A DNA stretch of 64,000 nt from Streptomyces xantholiticus. GTDB lineage: Bacteria > Actinomycetota > Actinomycetes > Streptomycetales > Streptomycetaceae. The notes beneath the pieces were generated by a model. It searched no databases. It was not told where the DNA came from and worked only from the letters and a program-made list of their open reading frames with translations. The stretch covers positions 1 through 64,000 of the forward strand of contig NZ_BMWB01000018.1 in the NCBI RefSeq assembly GCF_014651015.1. The letters are read 5' to 3'. The stretch's first letter is position 1. Every line of letters starts with the position of its first letter. Shown here piece after piece: positions 63,871 through 64,000 of the stretch. Made by a program: the position numbers and the translations under genes.

Positions 63871-64000
63871 ATGACCGCAATCCCGCAGGAGCGCCGCGTC
63901 GTCACCGCCATCCCCGGCCCGAAGTCGATCGAGCTGCAGGCCCGCCGCACGGCGACGGTCGCCGGTGGTGTGGGGTCCGTGCTGCCCGTGTTCACGGCCC
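63871..64000 (+). CDS. gabT: 4-aminobutyrate aminotransferase, N-terminal fragment
   Basis: First 43 codons only; the gene runs past the right edge. ATG with AGGAG 6 bp upstream. MTAIPQERRVVTAIPGPKS and the following RRTATVAGGVGSVLPVF match the N-terminus of actinobacterial GabT, a PLP enzyme that moves the amino group of GABA to 2-oxoglutarate. The catalytic lysine lies outside the window. Confidence 0.8.
   Translation, partial: MTAIPQERRVVTAIPGPKSIELQARRTATVAGGVGSVLPVFTA

Overview
The window is a piece of a Streptomyces (or very close relative) chromosome. The signs are very high GC with strong third-position GC bias, GTG and TTG starts behind purine-rich ribosome binding sites, and a gene order typical of the conserved Streptomyces core (rnj-dapA-thyX; pepR-pnp-rpsO; an ESX locus; ribF; truB-rbfA-infB-nusA-rimP; proS; ispG-rseP-dxr). 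Species cannot be named from the sequence. No tRNA, CRISPR array, insertion sequence or prophage was seen. Most genes are whole; only the right-edge gene and the rRNA operon at the left edge are cut by the window.

Layout. 1-250: leader and promoter region of an rRNA operon reading left, out of the window. 331-4040: RNase J, DapA and ThyX (minus strand). 4256-5635: small membrane proteins. 5644-10589: dapB, an M16 protease, PNPase and S15, one minus-strand operon read as rpsO>pnp>pepR>dapB. 10768-26172: a complete type VII (ESX) secretion locus in four divergent blocks: eccD (-), eccC + DUF397 gene (+), eccB>mycP>esxA>esxB (-), eccE > unknown > EspI-like MinD ATPase (+). 26372-32248: a five-gene peptide-type ABC importer whose binding protein appears to be anchored by a C-terminal membrane helix. 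32288-37317: ribF and a 1344-residue trypsin-like/P-loop protein with altered catalytic residues. 37531-44452: the translation/transcription operon rimP>nusA>ylxR>infB>DUF503>rbfA>truB. 44605-46498: Tat lipoprotein, ferritin-like protein and a degenerate kinase-fold protein (+). 46970-54226: proS, two acetyltransferases, ispG, an RseP-type protease and dxr. 54294-64000: acyl-CoA dehydrogenase, aldehyde dehydrogenase, EamA transporter, PucR regulator, a VirD4/TraD-like membrane ATPase and the start of gabT.

How the parts fit. RNase J, PNPase, S15 and the rRNA operon form a neighbourhood of RNA decay and ribosome synthesis. DapA and DapB feed lysine and diaminopimelate synthesis. Dxr and IspG are two steps of the MEP isoprenoid pathway, placed around a membrane protease. 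PucR, aldehyde dehydrogenase and GabT suggest a GABA or amino-aldehyde catabolic module. The least understood items are the pseudo-protease/NTPase protein, the degenerate phosphotransferase, the membrane-tethered solute-binding protein, the EspI-like repeat protein and the orphan VirD4-like ATPase.
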